A stretch of 64,000 bases of DNA from Paramesorhizobium leguminum (GCF_003217235.1 NZ_QJTF01000008.1:93877-157876), one strand, 5' to 3'; positions 18,195 through 30,179 are shown, counted from the stretch's first letter. A program made the numbers and translations. The notes: a model not told the origin generated them from the sequence alone.

Positions 18195-19262
18195 TTACTG
18201 CGGCAGCTTGTCGTCGATGCCGGCCACGTAGAAGTTCATGCCCAGAATGGCTGCGTCGTCGGCGGTTTCGCCTTGCTTCAGCCAGACCGAACCGTCCTGC
18301 TTCTTGATCGGTCCGGTGAAGGGCTTGAAGGCGCCCGAGGTGATCTTGGCTTGAGTTTCCTCGGCCATTTTCTTCACGTCATCAGGCATGTTGGTGTAGG
18401 GCGCCATGACGACGAAGCCTTCCTTCATCCCGTGGAAGACGTTCTGTGATTTCCACGTTCCGTCGAGGACGGCCTTGGTGCGCTCGATGTAATACGGAGA
18501 CCAATTATCGACGATGGACGTCAACTGCGTCGTCGGGCCGAACTTGATCATATCGGAGGCCTGACCGAAGGCCTTGATGCCGCGCTCCGCCGCCACCTGC
18601 ATGGCTGCGGTGGAATCGGTGTGCTGGGTGATGATATCGACGCCCTGGTCGATCAGCGCCTTTGCTGCGTCGGCTTCCTTGCCCGGATCGAACCAGGAAT
18701 TCACCCAGACGACCTTGACCTTGAAATCCGGATTGACCGACTGCGCGCCGAGCATGAAAGAATTGATGCCCTGCACGACTTCGGGAATCGGCACCGAGGC
18801 GATATAGCCGGCGACGCCCGCCTTCGACATTTTTGCAGCTATCTGGCCCTGTATATAACGACCTTCATAGAAGCGCGAATTGTAGACCGAGACATTTTCG
18901 GCGGTCTTGTAGCCCGTCGCATGCTCGAACTTCACGTCCGGGAACTTCTTCGCGACCTTCATGACCGCGTCCATATAGCCGAAGGACGTGGCGAAAATCA
19001 GCTTGTTGCCCGCGCGCGCCAGACGCTCGATGGAGCGCTCCGCATCCGCGCCTTCCGGCACGTTTTCCAGATAGGTCGTCTCGACCTTATCGCCAAGCGC
19101 GGCCTCAAGCGCCTTGCGGCCCTGATCGTGCTGGTAGGTCCAGCCGAAATCGCCGGGGGGTCCGATATAGATGAAGCCGACCTTCAGCTTCTCCTCGGCA
19201 TGGGCTGCGCCCGCGAAAGCGACACTCGCCGCAGCGGCCAGCGCCAGAAACATTTTCCTCAT
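18195..19262 (-). CDS. BMP-family ABC transporter substrate-binding protein
   Basis: A 355-residue periplasmic protein. The signal peptide ends near GAAHAEEKL. The PnrA/Med-like BMP domain contains VGFIYIGPPGDFGWTYQHDQG, FATSFGYMD, GYIASVPIPEVVQGINSFMLGA and ITQHTDSTAAMQ. BMP proteins mostly bind nucleosides or related molecules. ATG at 19262 has AGGAG about 10 bases upstream. It is the last gene of the ATPase-permease-permease-BMP operon, a complete importer. Confidence 0.93.
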   Translation of the reverse strand: MRKMFLALAAAASVAFAGAAHAEEKLKVGFIYIGPPGDFGWTYQHDQGRKALEAALGDKVETTYLENVPEGADAERSIERLARAGNKLIFATSFGYMDAVMKVAKKFPDVKFEHATGYKTAENVSVYNSRFYEGRYIQGQIAAKMSKAGVAGYIASVPIPEVVQGINSFMLGAQSVNPDFKVKVVWVNSWFDPGKEADAAKALIDQGVDIITQHTDSTAAMQVAAERGIKAFGQASDMIKFGPTTQLTSIVDNWSPYYIERTKAVLDGTWKSQNVFHGMKEGFVVMAPYTNMPDDVKKMAEETQAKITSGAFKPFTGPIKKQDGSVWLKQGETADDAAILGMNFYVAGIDDKLPQ

Positions 19263-19296
19263 GTTGACTGCTCTCCTGTTGTTTATTGATCGCTAT

Positions 19297-20217
19297 TTAT
19301 CGATCCGGCACGAACGGTTTTCCAAGCGAAGCCGGGGTATTGATCATGGTCGAACGCCGGTTCCGTGAGATCAGCACGAGAACCAATATCGTCGCCAGAT
19401 AGGGCAATGCGGAAAGAAACTGCGATGGCAGGCCAAGCCCCAGAGCCTGCGCATGCAATTGACCGATGGTTACCGCGCCGAAGAGATAAGCCCCGGCGAG
19501 CACGCGCCATGGCCGCCATGAAGCGAAGACAACGAGCGCGAGCGCGATCCAGCCGCGCCCGGCAGTCATGTTCTCCACCCATTGCGGCACGTAAACGAGC
19601 GATAATTGCGCCCCGGCAAGACCGGCGCAAGCGCCGCCAAAGAGCACGGCGAGATAACGGATGCGCACCACATGCGCGCCGAGCGCATGGGCAGAACCGG
19701 GATTATCGCCGATGGCGCGCAGCGTCAGGCCCGCCCGTGTGCGGAACAGGAACCAGCTGACGCCCACGGTGAGCAGGATCGAGAGATAGAAGATCGGATC
19801 CTGCCCGAACAGGAACTGTCCAACCAGCGGAAGCTGCGACAAACCGGGGATATGGATCGGTTCCATGCGGATGCCAGGCAGCCCGACATAGCTTTCGCCG
19901 ATCATGGCGGAAACGCCCAAGCCCAGAATGGTGAGCGCGAGGCCGCTTGCCACCTGATTGGTCACCAGCGTCAACGTCAGAAAGCCGAACAGGAGCGAAA
20001 ACGCCGCGCCGGCCAGAATAGCGGCGACCATGCCGAGCCACGCTGAGCCAGTCATCTGCGCCACCACAAACGCCGTCACCGCGCCCATGACCATCATGCC
20101 CTCGACGCCCAGATTGAGCACGCCGGAGCGCTCCACCACCAGTTCGCCCATCGCCGCGATGAGCAGCGGCGTGGCGGCGGTCGCGACGGTCAGAAGGATG
20201 GCCTGTGTCATCTCCAT
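19297..20217 (-). CDS. ABC transporter permease (BMP/nucleoside type), second subunit
   Basis: 306 residues and about eight to nine membrane segments. GELVVERSGVLNLGVEGMMVMGA is the typical motif of the smaller permease of BMP-type systems. MEMTQAILLT starts at 20217, sharing one base with the preceding permease's TGA stop (TGATG), so translation is coupled. A longer open frame upstream overlaps the other permease and is not coding. It pairs with the 365-residue permease in the inner membrane. Confidence 0.92.
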   Translation of the reverse strand: MEMTQAILLTVATAATPLLIAAMGELVVERSGVLNLGVEGMMVMGAVTAFVVAQMTGSAWLGMVAAILAGAAFSLLFGFLTLTLVTNQVASGLALTILGLGVSAMIGESYVGLPGIRMEPIHIPGLSQLPLVGQFLFGQDPIFYLSILLTVGVSWFLFRTRAGLTLRAIGDNPGSAHALGAHVVRIRYLAVLFGGACAGLAGAQLSLVYVPQWVENMTAGRGWIALALVVFASWRPWRVLAGAYLFGAVTIGQLHAQALGLGLPSQFLSALPYLATILVLVLISRNRRSTMINTPASLGKPFVPDR

Positions 20218-21314
20218 CACGATTTCTCCTGCGCTGGCTTGGCTTTTGGCGAGAAGATGAGCCGGATGCGATAATGGATCAGCGTATCGCTCGCCAGAAC
20301 GAAGAACAGGATCATGCCCTGGAAGATGCGCGCCGATTTTTCCGAAATCCCGATCGCCACCTGCGCCGCCTCGCCGCCAAGATAGGATAGGGCCAGGACA
20401 AATCCGGCGGCGACGATGCCGAGCGGGTTGAGGCGCCCAAGGAACGCGACGATGATGGCTGTGAAGCCGTAGCCCGGTGAGATGCTTGGCCGCAATTGGC
20501 CGATGGCGCCGGAGACTTCCGCGATGCCGGCGAGCCCGGCACAGGCGCCGGACACGAGGAAGACGAAAAACGTCATTTTCCCGGCGCTGAACCCGGCGAA
20601 GCGCCCTGCCCTTGGACTTGCGCCCAAAACGCGGACCTCGAAACCCTTCATGGTGCGCGAAAGAACGAACCAGAGGACGACGGCGGCCACTAAGGCCAAA
20701 ACGATACCCCAATGGGCGCGGCCCGATGCCGACCATATTTCCGGCAGGATGGCGGAATCGTTGAATTGGCGTGTTTCGGGGAAATTATAGCCTTGCGGGT
20801 TGCGCCATGGACCGCGCACGATCCAGTCGAGAAAATATTGCGCGACATAGACCAGCATCAGGCTGGTCAGGATTTCATTGGTGTTGAAGCGTACCTTCAG
20901 GAAAGCGGGAATACCGGCATAGGCGGCGCCTCCCGCCATGCCCATCAGCAGCATCAGTGGCAGAACCGCCCACGACTGAAAATCCGGGAACATGACGGGC
21001 AGTATCGAGCCGGCAATCGCCCCGGCGATGAACTGTCCCTCCGCGCCGATGTTCCAGTTGTTGGAGCGAAAGCAGAGCGCGAGACCGGCGGCAATGAGGA
21101 TCAGCGGCGCGGCCTTGACCATCAGCTCGTGCAGCGACCAGACTTCTGTCAGCGGCTCGACGAAATAAACGTAAAGGCCATGCAGCGGGGGCTTGCCCAT
21201 CAGGGCGAACAGGATCGCGCCTGCAACCAACGTCAACGCCAGCGCGATGAGCGGGGAAAGCGCGCTGAACAGAACCGAATGCTGTGGCCGCCTGACCAGT
21301 TCGATACGCATCAT
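20217..21314 (-). CDS. ABC transporter permease (BMP/nucleoside type), first subunit
   Basis: 365 residues with about eight to ten membrane segments. It contains NNWNIGAEGQFIAGAIAG and NEILTSLMLVYVAQY, hallmarks of the larger permease in BMP/branched-chain-like importers. It starts within the last four bases of the ATPase gene (21311-21314) and ends in a one-base overlap with the next permease. This tight packing supports one polycistronic unit. Confidence 0.92.
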   Translation of the reverse strand: MMRIELVRRPQHSVLFSALSPLIALALTLVAGAILFALMGKPPLHGLYVYFVEPLTEVWSLHELMVKAAPLILIAAGLALCFRSNNWNIGAEGQFIAGAIAGSILPVMFPDFQSWAVLPLMLLMGMAGGAAYAGIPAFLKVRFNTNEILTSLMLVYVAQYFLDWIVRGPWRNPQGYNFPETRQFNDSAILPEIWSASGRAHWGIVLALVAAVVLWFVLSRTMKGFEVRVLGASPRAGRFAGFSAGKMTFFVFLVSGACAGLAGIAEVSGAIGQLRPSISPGYGFTAIIVAFLGRLNPLGIVAAGFVLALSYLGGEAAQVAIGISEKSARIFQGMILFFVLASDTLIHYRIRLIFSPKAKPAQEKS

Positions 21315-22861
21315 GCCGCCTTGTCCGCGCCGCCCATCATCAGGCCGATCTTCTCCAGAGTTACCTCAGCCGATGGAAGCGTTTTTGAGAGCGCGCCCTG
21401 ATTCATCACCGCGATTCGGTCGCAAATCTCCATGAGTTCATCCAGATCCTGGCTGATAACCAGAACCGCTGAACCATCACGCGCCAAATCAATGAGCGCC
21501 TGTCTTACATACGCCGCCGCCCCGGCATCGACGCCCCATGTCGGCTGGTTGACAACCAGAACGGCGGGCTTGCGGGCGAGTTCCCGTCCGATGATGAACT
21601 TCTGCAAATTGCCGCCCGATAGTGCGGATGCATCAGGGTTTTCCCCGCTTTTGCGCACATCCATCGCCTTGACGATTGAGCCGACGGCGGATTGCAGCCT
21701 GTGTCTCGCCAGAATTTTAAGCGGGCCGCCGCGCAGAAACGCCCCACCATCGGTCGCATAGCGGGAAAGCAGCAAATTGTCCGTCAGCGGCAATTCCGGC
21801 ACGGCGCCGTGGCCGAGCCGCTCCTCCGGCACAAAGGCCGCGCCCAACCCTCTGCGCCGCGAAATGCCGGCCCGCCCGGCGGCTACACCACCGATGCGGA
21901 TCGTATCCGCGCGGTCCTGCCTCATCTCGCCCGAGACGGATTCGAAGAATTCGCCCTGCCCGTTGCCGGAAACGCCCGCGATGCCGACAATCTCGCCTGC
22001 ATAAACCGTAAGACTTATATCGTGGAGCGCGGTGGAGAATGGCCCGCGTGGCGGCTGGCTCAGTCCCCTGATTTCAAGCAGCGGCCGGGCTTCGCCCTTC
22101 CCGCCCGTCGCGACATCGCGGCGGGCGATCTTGATATCGTTGCCGACCATCATGCGGGCGAGCGACGCCGGCGTTTCTTTTCGAGGATCGCAATCGCCCG
22201 CCACCTTGCCGTGGCGAAGAACGGTCGCTCGATCGCAAAGCCGCTTCACTTCGTCCAGCCTGTGGCTGATATAGAGGATGGACTTGCCCTCGGCACGCAG
22301 CCGCTCCAGCGTTACGAACAGGCGATCAGCTTCCTGCGGGGTCAGAACCGATGTCGGCTCATCAAGAATAATCAAATCCGGCTCCTGCAGAAGGCAGCGG
22401 ATGATTTCGATGCGCTGGCGCTCGCCTACCGAAAGATCGCCGACCAGCGCATCGGGATCGAGAGGCAGGCCATAAGCCTCGCCCAGATCACGAGCCCGGA
22501 CCGCAATGTCTTGTAGCGGAATTTTCTTATCCAATGAGAGCGCGATGTTTTCCGCAGCGGTCAGGGAGTCGAACAGGGAAAAATGCTGGAAGACCATGCC
22601 GATGCCGAGCCCGCGCGCAACGGCGGGACTGGAAATGTTCACCTTCCGGCCCTTCCAGAAGATTTCTCCCGCAACCGGCTGCAGCGAGCCGAACAGCATT
22701 TTTACGAAGGTGGATTTGCCGGCGCCGTTTTCGCCCAGAAGCGCGTGGATTTCGCCACGCTTGATGACGAGATCGATCGCGTCGCACGCAACGAGGTTGC
22801 CGAATGTCTTGGTGACCCGGCGAACGTCCAGAAGCGGCTGATCGGTGGCGGTAACTGACAT
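21311..22861 (-). CDS. ABC transporter ATP-binding protein, two nucleotide-binding domains
   Basis: About 516 residues. The first NBD has Walker A GENGAGKST, Q-loop GMVFQHFSLF, signature LSVGERQRIEI and Walker B LIILDEPTSV. The second NBD has a degenerate Walker A (GVSGNGQGEF) and LSGGNLQKFIIGREL, as in the sugar/nucleoside type. It is the first gene of the operon and powers import with the two downstream permeases. ATG at 22861; an in-frame TTG four codons earlier exists. Confidence 0.94.
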   Translation of the reverse strand: MSVTATDQPLLDVRRVTKTFGNLVACDAIDLVIKRGEIHALLGENGAGKSTFVKMLFGSLQPVAGEIFWKGRKVNISSPAVARGLGIGMVFQHFSLFDSLTAAENIALSLDKKIPLQDIAVRARDLGEAYGLPLDPDALVGDLSVGERQRIEIIRCLLQEPDLIILDEPTSVLTPQEADRLFVTLERLRAEGKSILYISHRLDEVKRLCDRATVLRHGKVAGDCDPRKETPASLARMMVGNDIKIARRDVATGGKGEARPLLEIRGLSQPPRGPFSTALHDISLTVYAGEIVGIAGVSGNGQGEFFESVSGEMRQDRADTIRIGGVAAGRAGISRRRGLGAAFVPEERLGHGAVPELPLTDNLLLSRYATDGGAFLRGGPLKILARHRLQSAVGSIVKAMDVRKSGENPDASALSGGNLQKFIIGRELARKPAVLVVNQPTWGVDAGAAAYVRQALIDLARDGSAVLVISQDLDELMEICDRIAVMNQGALSKTLPSAEVTLEKIGLMMGGADKAA

Positions 22862-22888
22862 GGCTTCCCACAAGCAGCATTTTATTCA

Positions 22889-22928
22889 TATGATCTTGCC
22901 TGGAAGTCTGCAACTTTTCGGGATCATA
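22889..22928. repeat. Diverged copy of the dispersed palindromic repeat
   Basis: Outer arms TATGATC and GATCATA enclose AAGTCTGCAACTTTTCGG, which matches the core of the 5026-5071 element in the opposite polarity. It lies just upstream of the BMP transporter operon, so it is in or near its promoter. Confidence 0.6.
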
Positions 22929-23025
22929 CGTTTGGCTTCTTATGACAGCACCCTTGAAATTGGGAAGTGCAAAATACGCACACACCCTGAGATTCGCACA
23001 CATAAGATGCAGTGACGACACTCGC

Positions 23026-24006
23026 CTACGGAATAAGCACCGTCGTGCCTGTCGTCTTGCGGCTTTCCAGATCGATATGCGCTTGTGGCGCATTTTTCAA
23101 CGCATAGGTCTGGTTGATGTGCGCCGATACGATACCGCTTTCGATAACGGAGAACAAATCCTTCGCCGTGGCTTCAAGGTCCTTCCGCTTGGCGATATAG
23201 GTATTGAGCGTTGGCCGCGTGGCGAAGAGCGATCCCTTCTGCTGCAAAATTGAGATGTCAAAGGGCGGAATCGGGCCGGAGGACAGTCCAAAACTTACAA
23301 ACATGCCGAGCGGTTTCAGAACATCGAGCGAGCCCGGGAACGTATCCTCGCCGACCGAATCGTAAACCACTTCGACGCCTTGGCCGCCGGTCAGTTCCTT
23401 CACGCGCTCGACAAAGTTCTCGGTGCGATAATTGATAACGTGGTCGTAGCCGTTGGCCTTGGCGAGTTCTATCTTTTCTGGCGAGCTGGCTGTGCCGATC
23501 ACCGTTGCGCCAAGATGTTTCGCCCATTGCCCGGCAATAAGCCCGACGCCACCCGCCGCCGCGTGGAAGAGGATCGTGTCGCCTTTCTTCACGTGAAAGG
23601 CACGTCGCAAAAGATATTGCGCCGTCATACCTTTCAGCATGACAGCGGCGGCGGTTTTGAGGTCGATACCATCAGGAACGATCACCAACCGGTCGGCGGG
23701 GACGATGCGTTCTTCCGCATAGCCGCCAAGCGTCACGACATAGGCAACGCGATCGCCTGGTTTAATGTTTTTCACGCCCGGTCCGACGGAGAGGACGATC
23801 CCCGCGCCTTCATTGCCCGGCGTGAAGGGGAGCGAGGGTGCCTTGTATAGGCCGGTGCCGGTGCGGAACAAGGTATCGAGGAAATTGAGACCGATGGCTT
23901 CCTGGCGGATTTTGGCCTCGCCCGGCCCCGGTTCGCCGATTTCGATTGTTTCGTAAGTAAGCACCTCGGGTCCGCCGAGCTGATGAACACGGATGGCATG
24001 GGTCAT
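23026..24006 (-). CDS. Quinone oxidoreductase-like protein, copy A (zinc-less MDR)
   Basis: A 326-residue NADPH-dependent medium-chain reductase of the quinone oxidoreductase (Qor) group. AAAGGVGLIAGQWAKHLGATVIG is the cofactor-binding loop and NEGAGIV and KGMTAQYLL are family motifs. No zinc-ligand set is present, as expected for Qor. It is a close paralogue of the gene at 24248-25219. Relative to that copy it has small insertions in two conserved places: FRTGTGLYK versus YRTGLYK, and YVVTLGGYAEE versus YVALGAYAEE. Confidence 0.9.
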   Translation of the reverse strand: MTHAIRVHQLGGPEVLTYETIEIGEPGPGEAKIRQEAIGLNFLDTLFRTGTGLYKAPSLPFTPGNEGAGIVLSVGPGVKNIKPGDRVAYVVTLGGYAEERIVPADRLVIVPDGIDLKTAAAVMLKGMTAQYLLRRAFHVKKGDTILFHAAAGGVGLIAGQWAKHLGATVIGTASSPEKIELAKANGYDHVINYRTENFVERVKELTGGQGVEVVYDSVGEDTFPGSLDVLKPLGMFVSFGLSSGPIPPFDISILQQKGSLFATRPTLNTYIAKRKDLEATAKDLFSVIESGIVSAHINQTYALKNAPQAHIDLESRKTTGTTVLIP

Positions 24007-24031
24007 GGCTGCACTCCGCTGCTATTGTTCG

Positions 24032-24155
24032 TCATTCTCAGTCCTCGGATTAAATCCGAGGATGTCTCGAGAATCTGCCGACCTGATCTGTCAGGACGGT
24101 AATCGCTTATCTTTTTCTTATGGCAGATTCTCGGGACAAGCCCGAGAATGACGGC
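24032..24155. repeat. Nested palindromic repeats between the qor paralogues
   Basis: CGTCATTCTC at the left edge and GAGAATGACG at the right edge match the 5748-5778 hairpin. Inside are CCTCGGATTAAATCCGAGG (a perfect stem) and TTCTCGGGACAAGCCCGAGAA. The two half-elements look like copies inserted head to head in the duplicated gene spacer. Confidence 0.7.
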
Positions 24156-24247
24156 TGGACAAGGGGCGTTGTCCACAATCTCTGGGCTTTAGCTGCCACC
24201 CAATCGCGGGAAAAACTGCACCACCAATATGCCGAAAGAGCGGCGGT

Positions 24248-25219
24248 CTAGGGAATAAGCACCGACACGCCTGTCGTCTTGCGGCTTTCAAGGTCCGCAT
24301 GGGCCTTGGCCGCATCCTTCAGCGCATAGGTCTGGTTGATATGCACCGAGACGACGCCGCTCTCGATGACGGAAAACAGGTCCTTCGCTATGGCTTCGAG
24401 GTCGTGCCGCTTGGCGGTATATTGATTGAGCGACGGGCGGGTGGCGAAGAGCGATCCCTTCTGTTGCAGGATGGCGATGTCAAAGGGCGGAATGGAGCCG
24501 GAGGATTGGCCGAAGCTCACGAACATGCCGAAGGGTTTCAGCACGTCGAGCGAGGCAGGGAACGTGTCCTTGCCGACGGAATCGTAGACCACATCGACTC
24601 CCTGTCCGCCGGTCAGCTCCTTTACCCGCTCGACGAAATTCTCGGTGCGGTAATTGATGACGTGATCGTAGCCATTGGCCTTGGCGAGTTCGATCTTTTC
24701 GGGCGAACTGGCGGTGCCGATGACCGTCGCGCCCAGATGTTTGGCCCATTGCCCGGCAATGAGGCCGACGCCGCCTGCCGCCGCGTGGATGAGGATCGTG
24801 TCGCCTTTCTTCACATGGAAGGTACGGCGCAGCAAATATTGCGCGGTCATGCCTTTTAGCATGACGGCGGCTGCCGTTTTTAAGTCAATGCCGTCGGGGA
24901 CGATCACCAAACGGTCAGCAGGGACGATACGCTCCTCGGCATAGGCCCCCAGCGCGACATAGGCGACGCGGTCTCCAGGCTTTATGTTGCTGACGCCGGG
25001 GCCGACTGAAATGACAATGCCCGCGCCTTCATTGCCGGGAATGAACGGGAGTGACGGCGCTTTGTATAGGCCGGTGCGGTAATAAACGTCGATGAAATTG
25101 AGGCCGATGGCTTCCTGGCGGATTTTTGCCTCGCCCGGCCCCGGCTCACCGATTTCTACAGGCTCGTACGAAAGAACGTCCGGTCCGCCGACCTTATGAA
25201 CACGGATGGCATGGGTCAT
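24248..25219 (-). CDS. qor: Quinone oxidoreductase, copy B (zinc-less MDR)
   Basis: 323 residues, same family and near-identical blocks as copy A. It has the canonical NFIDVYYRTGLYK and AAAGGVGLIAGQWAKHLGA loops. It probably reduces quinones by one electron with NADPH; the physiological substrate is not known. The pair arose by tandem duplication. Both copies are on the minus strand, 241 bases apart, separated by palindromic repeats. Confidence 0.93.
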   Translation of the reverse strand: MTHAIRVHKVGGPDVLSYEPVEIGEPGPGEAKIRQEAIGLNFIDVYYRTGLYKAPSLPFIPGNEGAGIVISVGPGVSNIKPGDRVAYVALGAYAEERIVPADRLVIVPDGIDLKTAAAVMLKGMTAQYLLRRTFHVKKGDTILIHAAAGGVGLIAGQWAKHLGATVIGTASSPEKIELAKANGYDHVINYRTENFVERVKELTGGQGVDVVYDSVGKDTFPASLDVLKPFGMFVSFGQSSGSIPPFDIAILQQKGSLFATRPSLNQYTAKRHDLEAIAKDLFSVIESGVVSVHINQTYALKDAAKAHADLESRKTTGVSVLIP

Positions 25220-25237
25220 CGCTACACTCCGTTCCGG

Positions 25238-25984
25238 TTAAGCGCGTGATGCTCCCAATTTCGGGAAAAATTGCATCACCGCGCCGATGCAATAAAGATA
25301 GATGCCCGTGATAGAAATACCAATGCGCACCCATAATGGCGCCTGCAGCGAATAGAAGATAGCCGTTACACCCAGGGCACACCATAGAAGAAAAATGGTG
25401 AGATTGAGCGGGCGCAAACGAACGACACGCACCGGATGCAGAAAATGGATGGGCACGAAGGAAAGTATGGCGGAGACGACCACCGTCGCGAATGCGATCC
25501 ACTCACCGGGCCGGATTATGAACAGAGTGAAGACAAGCATATTCCAGACGACGGGAAAGCCTTTGAAGAAGTTTTCCTTCGTCTTCATGCCGGTATCGGC
25601 ATAATAGATCGCGCTGGTGATCACGATGATCGCGCCGGACAGGAAGGAAAGCCCCTCGCCCATGAAACCGCTTTGATAAAGCGCAAAGGCAGGGATGAGC
25701 ACATAGGTGACATAATCGATGATATTATCGAGGAGTTCGCCGGACCAAGTGGGCAGGACATATTTCACGTCCAGCCTGCGAGCGATGGGCCCGTCAATGC
25801 CATCGACGAACAAAGCGAGGCCGAGCCACCAGAACATGGCGGTCCAACGATCCTCGCTTGCGGCGACAATGGAAAGAAAGGCGAGAAACGAACCGGAGGC
25901 CGTCAGCAGATGAACGGAAAAAGCCCGAACCTGCGGCACGGTCACCCGCTTGGTTTTGAATTTTTCAGACAATTTTTCTTTCAC
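25238..25984 (-). CDS. pcs: Phosphatidylcholine synthase
   Basis: A 248-residue inner-membrane CDP-alcohol phosphatidyltransferase. The motif DGIDGPIARRLDVK...SGELLDNIIDYV carries the catalytic Asp residues. Around it are about eight hydrophobic segments. Pcs condenses CDP-diacylglycerol with host- or environment-derived choline to give phosphatidylcholine and is typical of Brucella and rhizobia. The start is GTG at 25984; no ATG with a ribosome site lies near. It is 18 bases from the qor copy upstream on the same side and divergent from the UbiH-family gene. Confidence 0.93.
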   Translation of the reverse strand: MKEKLSEKFKTKRVTVPQVRAFSVHLLTASGSFLAFLSIVAASEDRWTAMFWWLGLALFVDGIDGPIARRLDVKYVLPTWSGELLDNIIDYVTYVLIPAFALYQSGFMGEGLSFLSGAIIVITSAIYYADTGMKTKENFFKGFPVVWNMLVFTLFIIRPGEWIAFATVVVSAILSFVPIHFLHPVRVVRLRPLNLTIFLLWCALGVTAIFYSLQAPLWVRIGISITGIYLYCIGAVMQFFPKLGASRA

Positions 25985-26163
25985 GCGCCTTGCCGATTCT
26001 TTTTGCCGGTCCGGATCTCATCCATATGGGCCGCTCCCATGAAAAGCTTTTCGCAAATTAAGATCAAAGAGCAAGGGAAAACGCATTTTCCGCGTGTCTT
26101 TTACCCAGTCCGGGCTTACAGCATCAACGAGACAGCTGCCTGATTTCGCAAAGGACTTCAGCC

Positions 26164-27366
26164 ATGAGCGTAAAAATCGAAAAGCAAATTGCCATCGCGG
26201 GCAGCGGTCCGGCCGGGATGATTGCAGCGCTCGCATTGACTAAAGAGGGGTATGAGGTTGCGCTCATAGGCCCCTCCCCAAGCGAAAACGACCAGCGAAC
26301 CACGGCGCTGATGATGCCGGCGATTGAATTCTTGAAGCGATTGGGCGTGTGGGATGTCATCTCCAGCCAAACCGCGCCACTGGCTACGATGCGCATTGTC
26401 GACGCCACGCGCCGCCTCGTCAGAAGTCCCACCGTCACTTTCCACGCCGGCGAAATCGGCGAGCAGGCTTTTGGCTACAACATGCCGAACACGGTGCTCA
26501 ACAAGGCGCTCGCCAAAGCGGTGGATGCCGATCCGCGCATTGCCCGTATCCTTTCACCGGCGACTGGCTACCGGCACATGGCGGACCATGTCGAAATTCA
26601 GACCGGCGATGGCAGCGAGATGGTCGCGCGCCTTCTCGTTGCCTGCGACGGGCGCAACTCTCCGGCGCGGGAAGCAGCTGATATCGGCGCCCGGCGCTGG
26701 ACGTATCCGCAGACAGCGATCGTGCTCTCCTTCGCCCATACGCTCGACCATGAGAATATCTCGACGGAATTCCACACCGAGGATGGCCCGTTCACGCAAG
26801 TGCCCCTGCCCGGCCGACGCTCAAGCCTCGTCTGGGTTGCTAATCCGGCGCTTGCGGAGGAGCTGATGTCGCTCGACCCGACGGCGCTGGCTGCTCGGGT
26901 CGAGGAGCGGATGCATTCGATGCTTGGCAAGGTCACGGTCGAGACAAAACAGCAGGCGTGGCCGCTGTCGGGACTGGTGCCGACCGCCTTTGCCGCCAAC
27001 CGGACGGTGCTCGCCGGAGAGGCGGCGCATGTCTTCCCGCCAATTGGCGCGCAGGGGCTCAATCTCGGCGTTCGTGATGTGGAGACGCTTTTGAAGGCGC
27101 TGCAGGCCGATCCATCCGACATGGGGGCCGAGCGCGTAACGCGGGCCTATGACCGCTCGCGGCGACCGGACGTCCTGGCCCGCACGGGATCTGTCGATGC
27201 GCTGAACCGCTCACTCCTGACCGGCTTCCTGCCGGCACAGATCGCGCGCAGCGTTGGCCTTGAGCTTCTGCGCTCGTTCGCTCCGCTTCGCGGTTTCTTC
27301 ATGCGCGAGGGTCTTAAGCCTGGCAGCGGCTTTACCTGGAAATTCAGGGCCAACAGCGCCAGATAG
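26164..27366 (+). CDS. UbiH/UbiF/VisC-family FAD-dependent hydroxylase
   Basis: 400 residues. The FAD-binding GxGxxG is AIAGSGPAGMIAALAL, the ribityl-binding motif is VLAGEAAHVFPPIGAQGLNLGVRD, and the middle DG motif is VACDGRNSPARE. This family hydroxylates the ubiquinone ring; alphaproteobacterial members (UbiL, UbiM types) may have broad regiospecificity, which sequence alone does not settle. ATG at 26164. hspQ follows in the same direction after 38 bases. Confidence 0.9.
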   Translation: MSVKIEKQIAIAGSGPAGMIAALALTKEGYEVALIGPSPSENDQRTTALMMPAIEFLKRLGVWDVISSQTAPLATMRIVDATRRLVRSPTVTFHAGEIGEQAFGYNMPNTVLNKALAKAVDADPRIARILSPATGYRHMADHVEIQTGDGSEMVARLLVACDGRNSPAREAADIGARRWTYPQTAIVLSFAHTLDHENISTEFHTEDGPFTQVPLPGRRSSLVWVANPALAEELMSLDPTALAARVEERMHSMLGKVTVETKQQAWPLSGLVPTAFAANRTVLAGEAAHVFPPIGAQGLNLGVRDVETLLKALQADPSDMGAERVTRAYDRSRRPDVLARTGSVDALNRSLLTGFLPAQIARSVGLELLRSFAPLRGFFMREGLKPGSGFTWKFRANSAR

Positions 27367-27404
27367 ATATGAAGATGCACCCAAACCCGGCACATTCAAG
27401 TACA

Positions 27405-27743
27405 ATGAGCATTCCACAAATAAAGCATGCAAAGTTTCAGATTGGACAAGTGGTCAAGCATCGGCTTTTCCCATTTCGCGGCGTCATCTTCGACGTCGAT
27501 CCGGAATTCGCCAATACAGAGGAATGGTATCAGGCCATCCCCGAGGATGTGCGGCCAAATCGCGACCAGCCGTTTTATCATTTGCTCGCTGAAAACGCGG
27601 AAGGCGAGTATACGGCCTATGTATCGGAGCAGAACCTGTTACTTGACTTAAGCGGCGAACCGCTGCGCCATCCCCAGATAAGAGAGCTGTTCGAAAGCGT
27701 GGAAAACGGCGTCTACAAGATCAAGCCACAGCACGCGAATTAA
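27405..27743 (+). CDS. hspQ: Heat shock protein HspQ
   Basis: 112 residues. AKFQIGQVVKHRLFPFRGVIFDVDPEF and DQPFYHLLAE...YVSEQNLLLD match HspQ, a hemimethylated-DNA-binding fold protein. In E. coli it modulates DnaA stability and acts as a specificity enhancer of Lon. I chose ATG at 27405 (MSIPQIKHAKF); ATG at 27369 would add 12 unconserved residues. Convergent with eno. Confidence 0.92.
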   Translation: MSIPQIKHAKFQIGQVVKHRLFPFRGVIFDVDPEFANTEEWYQAIPEDVRPNRDQPFYHLLAENAEGEYTAYVSEQNLLLDLSGEPLRHPQIRELFESVENGVYKIKPQHAN

Positions 27744-27758
27744 GGGGCCGGCAGGACC

Positions 27759-27781
27759 GCCGCGCGCCATGGACGCGCGGC
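27759..27781. terminator. GC-rich hairpin between convergent hspQ and eno
   Basis: GCCGCGCG and CGCGCGGC form a perfect 8-bp stem around CCATGGA. It lacks a T-run, so intrinsic termination is uncertain, but the position between two convergent stop codons fits. Confidence 0.4.
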
Positions 27782-27796
27782 GAAAGCAACGAACGA

Positions 27797-30179
<2,383 letters not shown>

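Noticed and set aside
20218..20736. N-terminal extension of the second BMP permease
   Set aside because: It overlaps the first permease in another frame; the TGATG junction at 20215-20219 gives the natural start.
23026..25219. Assembly duplication artefact of the qor genes
   Set aside because: The copies differ throughout, including in-frame insertions and different intergenic sequence, so this is a real tandem duplication.
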